Source: Epilithonimonas zeae
GTDB taxonomy: Bacteria > Bacteroidota > Bacteroidia > Flavobacteriales > Weeksellaceae
Assembly (NCBI RefSeq): GCF_023278365.1
Contig: NZ_CP075338.1
Location: forward strand, 930,001-994,000
Length of the DNA: 64,000 nucleotides
Direction of reading: 5' to 3'
Below are positions 51,719 to 60,341 of this stretch, piece by piece. The number at the start of each line of letters is the position of its first letter. Position 1 is the stretch's first letter. A program made the translations under genes and the position numbers. Below the pieces are notes generated by a model. It was given only the letters and a program-made list of their open reading frames with translations. It was not told the origin of the DNA and searched no databases.

Positions 51719-52629
51719 CATTTAATGAGATAGCTAAAGGCACGTACTCCATTAATCAAATAAGACTGAGGATGAATGCTATGGAAGGCGCGAACATTAG
51801 CAGTACATCATTCTACAGGGCAATAAAAAATCCTATGTACTGTGGTAAAATATTTATTAAAGCTTATAAAGATGAATAAGCCTGTCTCGTAGAAGCTACG
51901 CATGAAAGTTTGATTTCGGAGGCATTATTTAATAAAGTACAGAAGGTACTAAGTGGAAAAACTTGGGAAGAAAGGCCAAAAGGAAAAATAATTGCACATG
52001 ACCAATTTCCTTTAAGAGGTTTTTAAAATGTCCAAGATGCGGAGGTCACATTACCGGTAGCGGATCGAAAGGTAAAAAGAATATCTATTTATTATTATCA
52101 CTGCAATTCCAGATGTGGGTACAGATATAGCTCAGATATAGTCAATAATGCATTTACAAGAGAGTTAAAAAAATATGAGTGTCATACTGGGTTTGGTCAA
52201 CTTCTTACAGAAATACTTTTGATCAATTTTAAAAATATTCATCAAGATCTCGACATGAAGAGAAAAGAAATTTCTTCAAAAATTATTACCTTAAATAATC
52301 GTCTAAACAGCGCCAGAGAAAAATATTTAGAGGATAAATTGGATTTTGAAGATTATCAGTGGATTAAAAATGAAAGTAAAAAGAAAATTGATGCATTGGA
52401 AATGGATTTGCAGGGTCAAAAGCTGACTGGTAAAAGTATCCATATCAAAACAAAACTCGATCAGGTTTTAAAAGTATTACCAACTCTCTCTCAACTCTAT
52501 GCTATAGGAGATTCTGATACTAAAAGAACAATAGTGTGTTCGATTTTTACCGAAAAACTCGAATTTGACGAAACAACTTTTCGAACACCCAAGATCAATT
52601 CCGCTCTTTCTTCTATTTTTATTAATTAG
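51719..52629 (+). pseudogene. Decayed large serine recombinase (C-terminal half)
   Basis: Joined frames read FNEIAKGTYSINQIRLRMNA (recombinase domain), FYRAIKNPMYCGKIFIKAYKDE then an in-frame TAA at 51877. They continue with ISEALFNKVQKVLSGKTW, LKCPRCGGHITGSGSKGK, YYHCNSRCGYRYSSD (zinc ribbon) and a coiled-coil tail in the open frame 52219-52629 (LNNRLNSAREKYLEDKLDFEDYQ in part). Two frameshifts lie near 52021 and 52091. The catalytic serine domain is absent, cut off at the IS end. It is a remnant of an integrated mobile element. Confidence 0.82.
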
Positions 52630-52653
52630 CAATCAATTAGAGAATAAAAAAAA

Positions 52654-52683
52654 GGAAAAATCACTGCTAAAAGTGATTTTTCC
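52654..52683 (-). terminator. Terminator after tRNA-Arg
   Basis: GGAAAAATCACT / AGTGATTTTTCC with a 6-nt loop. On the minus strand eight T residues follow directly. Confidence 0.88.
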
Positions 52684-52690
52684 CGTCAAG

Positions 52691-52764
52691 TGACCCCGGA
52701 GGGATTCGAACCCCCAACCGTTGGAGCCGAAATCCAATATTCTATCCAGTTGAACTACGGAGCC
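52691..52764 (-). tRNA. tRNA-Arg (anticodon TCG)
   Basis: The minus strand folds as a cloverleaf. The acceptor is GGCTCCG with CGGGGTC and discriminator A; the D arm contains GTTCAACTGGATAGAAT; the anticodon stem is TTGGA/TCCAA with loop TTTCGGC, so the anticodon is TCG. The T arm is GGGGGTTCGAATCCCTC. CCA is not encoded. It lies next to the decayed recombinase, with only the terminator between. Confidence 0.93.
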
Positions 52765-52778
52765 ATTTTTTTATAAGT

Positions 52779-52832
52779 AATGAGTAATCAATAATAAGTA
52801 ATGCAAATATTGTCCATTACCAATTACTCATT
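52779..52832. repeat. Self-complementary spacer (AATGAGTAAT words)
   Basis: AATGAGTAAT (52779-52788) and ATTACTCATT (52823-52832) are exact reverse complements, with more taagtaat words between. It lies between the tRNA and the barrel gene stop. Confidence 0.55.
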
Positions 52833-52841
52833 ATCAATATT

Positions 52842-54620
52842 TTAGAATGTAATCTTCACACCTCCTACAACCTGTGCACCCAGAACTTTGTATCCTTTGT
52901 ACGTCTGATATTTTGAGCTCAGAAGATTGTTTCCGAGTGCAAAAATACTGAAATTTTTATGAATTTTATACTCTGCAGATAAGTTTAAATCTGCATAACC
53001 TCCAACTTTTTCGTTTTTGTTCTCAATTGTTGTATAATTTGGAATTGCAGCAATATTGCTTATCTCATAAGTATTTGAAGTTCTGTCCGTTACAAAATAC
53101 GCTTTGAAACCAAGATTCAGTTTCTTTTCCAGCATTGTATATTTTGCACCAAGATTAAATTGGAACAATGGCTTGTAATAGACTTCTTCCAGATTATCCA
53201 ATTTGTATTTCATAAAATGCAAACCTGCGTCAACAGTCAGATTTTCTATCGGGAAAGCCTGCAAATCTCCTTTTACTTCCATCAGAGTTCCGTTATCATA
53301 GATTGAACTGAAAGTATTTGCATAATCATAACCTTGTCTGTCTGCGCCGATATTAGTATCAAACAGATTATTATTGTAGAAAAACTGAGCGTTGTTCACT
53401 TTGCTGAATCCTGCATTAACATCATATTTGAAAGTCTGGTCAACATCACCTTTCAAACCGAAATAAAAATGGTATTTGGTTTCAGTTGGCGTTAAAACCA
53501 AATCAGAAATCAAAAAAGGATTTTCGTCCAGAAGATTCCCGTAAGTATTGAGTTTCAAACCGCCATCAATTCCTCCATAAAATTTGAATTCATCCGCAGC
53601 TGCAACCAAAACTTCTGCTTTAGGAAACCAGTAGAATTTATTATTTTTTGATTCTTCGGTTACATTGCTGGAGTTTTTAGAATTAAGGAAACTAAAATCA
53701 GAACCAATTAACAAATAAGAATCACCTTTATAGAAAGTCACTTTTGGCGACAATGTAAAATTGAATTGATTACTAGTATTTTTATTCAGGATATCAAATT
53801 TGGAATTAACCGTTTCCAGATTGATTCCCAAATCTCCATTCGCTGTAATATCCTCGTAAACAGAAAAATCGTGCTTGGACAAATTAACATCCAAATTCGC
53901 ATAGTTTTCACTGGCTCCGAAATGGTCGCTTAAGAAATACGATTTCACACGAACGTTATTCAGAATTTCATTGGAATAATGGTCGTAATAACCATTCACA
54001 CTGAATTTATTCACTTTTTGCTGTAAATCGACATCATTATTTGAAGGCGTCAATGCATAAATCCCGTAATAATTGTAATTGTTGAAAGCATAATTTGCAT
54101 CAATATTAAACTTTCCGCTTTCCGTGTAAATATTGGCAAAACCACCGATTTTTGCTTCATTCTGCTTAGAATCCCAATCGTAAATCTTTTTCAGACCGCT
54201 TGTAGAAAGATAATGTAAATCCGCTCCTACTTCCACATTGTCCTGCACTTTTCCCGAAACATTAGCATCAGCCAAAAATTTCCCATAATTCCCATAACCC
54301 AATCTGAAATAATTGGATTGATAATCATTGGAAAATTTCGGAGAAATATCTTCACCCTGGATTTCGGTGGTTTTGAAATCGGAAACCGGCGGGACATTCA
54401 CGATGTCATATTTCAGATTAAGCGAATCTTCCTTTTTCTTGTTATCCGGCGGATAGTTTTTTTCCTGAACAACAGATGTCTTCTTTTTCTCAATTTTCTT
54501 GACTTCCGGTTCTCTTTTTCTATTAAGAATCAATTGCTCTTCTTTGATTTGAGCGCCCAATTCCGAGATCCCGACTATTCCCAAAAATGCCAAAACGGCG
54601 ATATATTTTAGTTTGTTCAT
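52842..54620 (-). CDS. Outer-membrane beta-barrel protein (TonB-receptor-like, no plug)
   Basis: This 592-residue protein has a signal peptide (about 1-23, ending ELGAQ). A charged linker follows (REPEVKKIEKKKTSVVQEKN), then about 480 residues of alternating beta strands ending in Phe (VVGGVKITF). This is typical of a TonB-dependent-receptor-like barrel. No plug domain or TonB box was seen. It is downstream of a large TPR protein gene on the same strand, an arrangement that suggests a joint envelope function. The substrate is unknown. Confidence 0.75.
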   Translation of the reverse strand: MNKLKYIAVLAFLGIVGISELGAQIKEEQLILNRKREPEVKKIEKKKTSVVQEKNYPPDNKKKEDSLNLKYDIVNVPPVSDFKTTEIQGEDISPKFSNDYQSNYFRLGYGNYGKFLADANVSGKVQDNVEVGADLHYLSTSGLKKIYDWDSKQNEAKIGGFANIYTESGKFNIDANYAFNNYNYYGIYALTPSNNDVDLQQKVNKFSVNGYYDHYSNEILNNVRVKSYFLSDHFGASENYANLDVNLSKHDFSVYEDITANGDLGINLETVNSKFDILNKNTSNQFNFTLSPKVTFYKGDSYLLIGSDFSFLNSKNSSNVTEESKNNKFYWFPKAEVLVAAADEFKFYGGIDGGLKLNTYGNLLDENPFLISDLVLTPTETKYHFYFGLKGDVDQTFKYDVNAGFSKVNNAQFFYNNNLFDTNIGADRQGYDYANTFSSIYDNGTLMEVKGDLQAFPIENLTVDAGLHFMKYKLDNLEEVYYKPLFQFNLGAKYTMLEKKLNLGFKAYFVTDRTSNTYEISNIAAIPNYTTIENKNEKVGGYADLNLSAEYKIHKNFSIFALGNNLLSSKYQTYKGYKVLGAQVVGGVKITF

Positions 54621-54678
54621 TTAAATTTATTTAAAGATTAAAGGATTTAAAAATGAATTCAATCCTTCATCAAAATAT

Positions 54679-55152
54679 TTATTTATTCCGTTCTTGATAT
54701 GAAGCTAACAGCGCTTTTCCTGCTTGTTTTGAAAACCCTTTTGGATAAAACATATTAAATAGCCATAAACTTTGTATTACTTGTAAATTAAATTCGAACT
54801 TTTTATTTTCATCACCAATTTCCTGAAATCCATAATAATATTCATCCGGTAAAGATGATGGTAACAATCCAAAAGTTAGCATACTACCGGCCATTCCATT
54901 CCCGCAAACTAATGTTGTTTTCATGGAATCAAGTTTTATTTTTACTTGATAGCTATCATCCTTTACTAGTTCATAAATCTGTGATTTTTCTAAAATTTTA
55001 TATTCTTTTTTTAATTCTTTATTAATTACAAAAGCTTTTACCTTATTTGTACTTGGTTTTGCTTCTTTATAAATTTTATGAGATATTCTATAAGAAGGTA
55101 CACAACTCACAAATAAAAGCGTAATCAAAATCAGAAAAAATGCTTTGTTCAT
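54679..55152 (-). CDS. Small lipoprotein, unrecognised
   Basis: This 157-residue protein has a lipobox (LLFVSCVPS, Cys17) followed by a Lys-rich region and a hydrophobic GNGMAGSMLTFGLLPSSLPDEYYYGFQ stretch near 84-110 (quoted only in part by its ends). It lies between the TPR gene and the barrel gene on the same strand, 12 bp from the former, so it is probably co-transcribed. No family was recognised. Confidence 0.6.
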   Translation of the reverse strand: MNKAFFLILITLLFVSCVPSYRISHKIYKEAKPSTNKVKAFVINKELKKEYKILEKSQIYELVKDDSYQVKIKLDSMKTTLVCGNGMAGSMLTFGLLPSSLPDEYYYGFQEIGDENKKFEFNLQVIQSLWLFNMFYPKGFSKQAGKALLASYQERNK

Positions 55153-55164
55153 TTTAAAATCAAA

Positions 55165-58134
55165 TTACTTCTTGATCTGCGCTTTCACTTCCTTCGCTTC
55201 AGCCACAATTTCCGGGAAATCGCCATAGTTGTTAATGATTTCATCCACCGTATAACTTGCCTGGTAATTATCTTTCAGCGCCAGATAATTTTTCGCCATC
55301 AGGACTAAAGCCTTTGCGCCCCAATATTCTTCCGAAGCATAATTGTTAGCTAACTTGAAAATGGTTTCATTCGACGATTTGAAAGCTTTTGCTTTGTTCT
55401 GGTAAAATGCTTTGGCGTATAAAGCTTCCGCCGCAACTTCTGTATTGGAAGATTTCTCCAAAGCGGTATAAGCCGTTTGTGCATCCCTGTCTTTGCCTTG
55501 CTGCATCAGGCTCCTTGCTTTGATGACTTTCGCCTGTTCCAGAGTTGCTGCCGAATTTTTCGAATTAGCAATTACAGCGTTTGCATATTTTTCAGCTTCA
55601 GCAAAGTTCTTTTCGTCTGCATAGATTTTCATCAACTCAATTGAAGCAAAGTTTTTAATCGTAACGTTGGTAGAATTAGCATTCTGTTCCAGATATTTTT
55701 TTGCATCAGCCACTTTATCCTGAGACAAATAAATCTGAGCCAGTCTCACCTGCGCTTCCTGTTGATAATCGTTCTGGAAATCGGCCACATTTTGTAATGG
55801 AAGTAATGCTTTATCCGTTTGTTTTAATTGATAATAGCTTTCGCCCAGCTCGTATTGCGCTTTGAAAAGATTGTCGCCGCTAGGACTCTGGTCAAGGTAT
55901 TTTTCGTAGTAAGAAACCGCTTTTCCATAATCTTTTTTCGAGAAACTGTCTTGCGCCAGATTCAGATTAATTTCACTGATTTCTGTTCCGGAAACATTCA
56001 CATTCAGACTTTTTGCAAATTGTTCGTAACCTGCAACATCACCGGTTTTCACAAAAGCCGGTTTTGCAGCGGCTACAATTTTGTCCGCATAAGCAGTGTT
56101 CTTATATTGATTTGCCAATCGTCTGAATTCCGAAATCGCATTTTCATTCTGATTCAGGTCAATCAGATTCTGAGCTCTGTAAATCTGGGAATTCGCTACC
56201 AAATCCTTATCAGGACTGGATTTGATGACTTTATCAAAGTAAGCATTAGATTGAGTGAAATCATCATTCTGAGCATAAGCCGACGCAATTTCATAGTTCG
56301 CATCATCTACATATTCCGAATTAGGATATTTTGAAATCAAAGTTTTCAGTTCAGAAATCTTCGCCACCGTATCGCCTTTGAAACCTAAAGCTAAAGCTTT
56401 CTGATACAACGTATAATCGCTGGCATTTTCGGTTTTATTATAAATCTCCAAAGCTTCATTCAACTGATTGTTTGCGTAATATGTATCAGCCAAACGCAAT
56501 TCTGCATCCGCTTTGAATTCCTGTTTCGGGAATCTCAGATATTCCTTAAAATATTCCTGAGCAGAAGCAAAATCCTTAGACTTGAAATAAGCATAACCTA
56601 AGTCATAGTCCAATTGTTCACGTTCCGGAAACCCTTCTGCAGTTTCGTTTTCAAGTTTAGTATAAGTTGCAATCGCAGATTTATAATCACCTTTCTGGTA
56701 GTAAGTCTGTCCTAACCAATATTGTGCTTTTTTATAAAAATCTTTATTGAGATTGAATTGAAGACTTCTTTTAAAGTACGTTTCGGCGGCATCAAAATTC
56801 CCTTTATTGAATTCCTCAGAACCTAAAAGATAAGAAACCTCCTGCTCTATTTTTTTTGTCTCATTCGTTTTCTGGTCAAGTTTCGAAAGGGCATCCAGAG
56901 TTGCTTTATAATCTCCGGAATACAAATACGATTTAACCAGCAGTGACCTCATTTCCTGAGTTTTAGAATTCGGATATTTATCCAGATATCTCTGAATTAC
57001 TTTTGAGGAGTTCTCAAATGGATTTCCTAATTCATAACTCAATTTTGCATATTGTTCCAAAGCCAGTTGCTGAACTTTCGCATCATAATTCATCTGGGAC
57101 GCATTACGATAAGCAGAAAGCGCTTCTTGTTTTTGATTATTTTGCAGATAAGCATTCCCGAGTTGGTAATAAGCGTTTTGAGCCAGCGGAGAATTGCTGT
57201 TAATTAATTGATTGTAATATCCTACTGCTTCGGCGTTTTTCCCTACTTGAGAAGAAACAAACCCCATTTCGTAAAGGTCGGTTTCTGACGGCGTTTGTTC
57301 TTTATCCAAAAACAATTTCAAGTGTGGATAAGCCGATTGGTAATCGCCTTTCATAAAGTAGCTCTCTCCTACTATTTTGTGGATTTCTGTATCGTAAGCA
57401 GTTGTTTTTCCGTTGTTCAGGATTTCATTCCCTTCAGATATTGCCAGATCATAGTTCTTCTGATTGTAGTACATCTGCACATAATAAGGCTTAACTAAAT
57501 GTGCATAGTCTTCATTATTCTTGATTTGGTCGAAGTAAACAAATGCATTGTCTTTTTGTTTGTCAGCATAATAAAGATGTCCCAACATATAAGAAATCGC
57601 AGGTTTACTATTTTCATCTGCATTTTTAAATGATTCTTCCAAAGCTTCGATTGCTCCAGCAGAATCTCCTGTCATAAACTTGGCGTAACCCAGCTTCATA
57701 ATATGCTGTGTATTTTCCTCTTTACTCAGTTGGTATTGATTGACTTTCTGCAAAGTTTCCAGGGCTTTTTCAAAATCCTTTTTTGCCAGGTAATAATCTG
57801 CCAAAGGTCCGTTGGCTTGAGCAAAATACGCCGACTTTGGATATTCTTTCATAAAAGCATTCAGACCTTCTTCCGCATATTGCTGTTGCAAAATCACACC
57901 AATCACATTGCTGAAAAACAGTGATGCTTCTTTCCTGGATTGACTTAGACTTTTGTTGTAAAAATATTGGTTGGAATATTCGTATTGGGAAGCATTGTAA
58001 ACTTTGGTATTGTAGAGATTCTCTGCCAAACCAAAATGATAGTCTTCTTTTTGAGTAAAATATTGAGATTGTTGCGCCTCAGAAATCCCGTAAAGCGATA
58101 ACATCGAAGCCAGTATTACTTTTTTTGAATTCAT
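55165..58134 (-). CDS. Large exported tetratricopeptide-repeat protein
   Basis: This 989-residue protein has a signal peptide (MNSKKVILASMLSLYGISEAQ) and then about 20-25 TPR-like 34-residue helical pairs along its whole length. Examples are AQYWLGQTYYQKGDYKSAIATY, QLGNAYLQNNQKQEALSAY and ANYEIASAYAQNDDFTQSNAYF (each cited as a pattern fragment). It is periplasmic or surface-attached and probably a protein-binding scaffold. The start at 58134 was chosen because the upstream in-frame extension lacks a signal and covers the promoter. It is co-directional with a lipoprotein and a barrel. Confidence 0.85.
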   Translation of the reverse strand: MNSKKVILASMLSLYGISEAQQSQYFTQKEDYHFGLAENLYNTKVYNASQYEYSNQYFYNKSLSQSRKEASLFFSNVIGVILQQQYAEEGLNAFMKEYPKSAYFAQANGPLADYYLAKKDFEKALETLQKVNQYQLSKEENTQHIMKLGYAKFMTGDSAGAIEALEESFKNADENSKPAISYMLGHLYYADKQKDNAFVYFDQIKNNEDYAHLVKPYYVQMYYNQKNYDLAISEGNEILNNGKTTAYDTEIHKIVGESYFMKGDYQSAYPHLKLFLDKEQTPSETDLYEMGFVSSQVGKNAEAVGYYNQLINSNSPLAQNAYYQLGNAYLQNNQKQEALSAYRNASQMNYDAKVQQLALEQYAKLSYELGNPFENSSKVIQRYLDKYPNSKTQEMRSLLVKSYLYSGDYKATLDALSKLDQKTNETKKIEQEVSYLLGSEEFNKGNFDAAETYFKRSLQFNLNKDFYKKAQYWLGQTYYQKGDYKSAIATYTKLENETAEGFPEREQLDYDLGYAYFKSKDFASAQEYFKEYLRFPKQEFKADAELRLADTYYANNQLNEALEIYNKTENASDYTLYQKALALGFKGDTVAKISELKTLISKYPNSEYVDDANYEIASAYAQNDDFTQSNAYFDKVIKSSPDKDLVANSQIYRAQNLIDLNQNENAISEFRRLANQYKNTAYADKIVAAAKPAFVKTGDVAGYEQFAKSLNVNVSGTEISEINLNLAQDSFSKKDYGKAVSYYEKYLDQSPSGDNLFKAQYELGESYYQLKQTDKALLPLQNVADFQNDYQQEAQVRLAQIYLSQDKVADAKKYLEQNANSTNVTIKNFASIELMKIYADEKNFAEAEKYANAVIANSKNSAATLEQAKVIKARSLMQQGKDRDAQTAYTALEKSSNTEVAAEALYAKAFYQNKAKAFKSSNETIFKLANNYASEEYWGAKALVLMAKNYLALKDNYQASYTVDEIINNYGDFPEIVAEAKEVKAQIKK

Positions 58135-58143
58135 ATAGATTTT

Positions 58144-58172
58144 CAAAATTATTGTCAAAGCCTCAGCTTCAA
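58144..58172 (-). promoter_or_regulatory. Promoter for the TPR gene
   Basis: On the minus strand, TTG (58172-58170), 18 nt, then TAATTTTG (58151-58144), a good -33/-7 match, 10 nt before the ATG at 58134. Confidence 0.55.
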
Positions 58173-58297
58173 CAAAGTTTGTTCCTTTTTCAACGAAAAT
58201 AGGCAAAAGATATTATTTGACGGAATTTTAAAAGCACTTTTTGTTTTCAGAAATAGTTTTATTTATTAATAAAATGTTAAAAACATCAAAATTTTAT

Positions 58298-58305
58298 TAC
58301 ATTTG
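58298..58305 (+). promoter_or_regulatory. TAnnTTTG -7 box for the permease gene
   Basis: TACATTTG lies 26 nt before the ATG at 58332. Confidence 0.5.
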
Positions 58306-58331
58306 TTTCTTTCATAAATTTTTAACCTAAT

Positions 58332-60020
58332 ATGAGTTCACTTTTCAGAAGAAAACACTACGCAGAAAATACAGATAACGGGCAACTGAATCGCGTTTTA
58401 GGCACTTGGGATATTGTATTTTTTGGTATTGCTGCCATTATTGGTGCAGGAAGTTTTAGCAGTTTAGGAGAAGCTATCTTCCGTGGCGGTCCGGGCGTAA
58501 TTGTTTTATATCTGATTTGTGGTTTTGCCTGTGCTTTTACAGCACTTTGTTACGCTGAATTTGCCAGTCGAATTCCAACTGCAGGAAGTGCTTACACCTA
58601 TGCTTATGCCAGTTTCGGAGAATTGATTGCCTGGGTTATTGGCTGGGCTTTGATTATGGAATATTCTTTCGGGAATATTTATGTTGCTTTTTCCTGGTCA
58701 GATTATTTCACCAGTTTTATGGGAAGAATCGGTGTTCATATTCCTGATTATTTTACTTGTAGTTATACAGAAGCTAAAAAGGCTGTTCTCAATAATTCGA
58801 ATAATGCTGAATTGATTAATGCCTGGAAATCGGCTCCTATTATAGGAAATTTAAGAATCATTGTTGATATTCCTGCTTTGGTAATTAATGGATTGATTAC
58901 CTGGCTTTGCTATCAGGGCATCAAAGAAAGTAAAAACTTCAATAACTTTTTTGTGATTCTGAAGTTGTTTGTGATTCTTCTCGTAATCGCAGTCGGTGTT
59001 GCTTATGTTAATACAGGCAATTGGTTTCCTACGAGTTCTGTAACTTCAGAACCGTCTTTTATGCCGAATGGATTTGCAGGTGTCATGTCTGCTGTTTCAG
59101 GTGTTTTCTTTGCCTATATTGGTTTTGATGCGATTTCTGTATTGTCAGAAGAAACCAAAAATCCTCAGAAAGACCTTCCAAAAGGAATGTTGATTTCTTT
59201 AGGACTTTGTACTGTTATTTATATCATTCTGACTTTAACTTTAACAGGATTAGTAGATTACAGAAAATTTGACGGAATCGGCGACCCATTATCTTTTGTA
59301 TTTGATAAATCAAATCTCAATCTTCCCTGGATGGAGTTCATTGTATCATTAATTGCAATTGTTGCAATTACTACGGTACTTTTGGTTTTCCAAATGGGAC
59401 AACCTAGAATATGGATGGCAATGTCGAGAGATGGACTTTTACCAAAAAAGTTTCAGCAAGTGCACAGCAAAAACAAAATTCCTTCTTTTGCAACCATTAT
59501 TACGGGAATTGTTGTAGGTGTTCCAATTTTGTTCACCGATAAAACTTTTATTCTCGATTTTACAAGTATCGGGACTATTTTCGCTTTCGTATTGGTTTGT
59601 GGTGGCGTTTTGATGTTGCCTCCAAAAGATAAAATCAAGGGCAGATTCCACCTGCCATATATTAATGGAAGATTGATTTTTCCATTAATTTTCATTGGCG
59701 GATTGGTATTCTTTTATTTCTACCAACCAGAATTTTTTCACAATTTAATTAATATCAGTGATGCGAATGAAGGAGAATTCCGTTTAGCAATTATCGTTTT
59801 CATTATTGTCAATCTGATTTTGTGTGGATTGGCTTTCATTAAGAATCTTTCATTAATTCCTTTAATTGGTCTTAGTTCTTGTCTTTATTTACTAACCGGG
59901 ATGAGCCACGAAAACTGGTTTTGGTTTGGACTATGGTTTGCTATAGGTTTGATAATTTATTTCCTTTATGGATATAAAAACAGCAAACTAAATCAAACAA
60001 AAAATGCAGCCTCAGAATAG
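58332..60020 (+). CDS. APC-family amino acid permease
   Basis: This 562-residue membrane protein has 12-14 helices and APC hallmarks: the TM1 break IIGAGSFSSLGEA (about 37-49), then GPGVIVLYLICGFACAFTALCYAEFASRIP (about 54-83, given in part) and TAGSAYTYAYASFGELIAWVIGW. FFAYIGFDAISVLSEETKNPQKDLP is the conserved TM6-loop block (quoted in part). It most resembles cationic amino acid transporters (YfnA/CAT type). The substrate is not determinable by sequence alone. Confidence 0.88.
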   Translation: MSSLFRRKHYAENTDNGQLNRVLGTWDIVFFGIAAIIGAGSFSSLGEAIFRGGPGVIVLYLICGFACAFTALCYAEFASRIPTAGSAYTYAYASFGELIAWVIGWALIMEYSFGNIYVAFSWSDYFTSFMGRIGVHIPDYFTCSYTEAKKAVLNNSNNAELINAWKSAPIIGNLRIIVDIPALVINGLITWLCYQGIKESKNFNNFFVILKLFVILLVIAVGVAYVNTGNWFPTSSVTSEPSFMPNGFAGVMSAVSGVFFAYIGFDAISVLSEETKNPQKDLPKGMLISLGLCTVIYIILTLTLTGLVDYRKFDGIGDPLSFVFDKSNLNLPWMEFIVSLIAIVAITTVLLVFQMGQPRIWMAMSRDGLLPKKFQQVHSKNKIPSFATIITGIVVGVPILFTDKTFILDFTSIGTIFAFVLVCGGVLMLPPKDKIKGRFHLPYINGRLIFPLIFIGGLVFFYFYQPEFFHNLINISDANEGEFRLAIIVFIIVNLILCGLAFIKNLSLIPLIGLSSCLYLLTGMSHENWFWFGLWFAIGLIIYFLYGYKNSKLNQTKNAASE

Positions 60021-60055
60021 AATTAAAGCCTATTATCAATTTTATCTTACAAAAT

Positions 60056-60112
60056 ATAACCGCAAGCTAATGCGTTTCATTTCATTGGAATTTTTTTAGT
60101 TTTTGCGGTTAT
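60056..60112 (+). terminator. Long-loop hairpin followed by T tract
   Basis: ATAACCGCAA (60056-60065) pairs with TTGCGGTTAT (60103-60112), followed by TTTTTTATTT. The loop of 37 nt is long for an intrinsic terminator, but position after the permease gene fits. I see nothing else in the 321-bp gap 60021-60341. Confidence 0.55.
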
Positions 60113-60341
60113 TTTTTATTTCGTGCAATCTGGAAAAAAACATTTTCTTTGATATTGCTCAATTTTTGGATATGGATTTGCACAGTGCAGTCAAGCTGTG
60201 TTTAAGAAAAATATATCAGAGAGATTCAAATATCTAATTTGGCCTTTAGCTTCAGATTTCAGACTATTTTTGAAATCTTGGCAGGAAACAAAAATTTTAA
60301 AAATAAAGAAATAATATTGTAAATTTATTTTCTATTTCATA

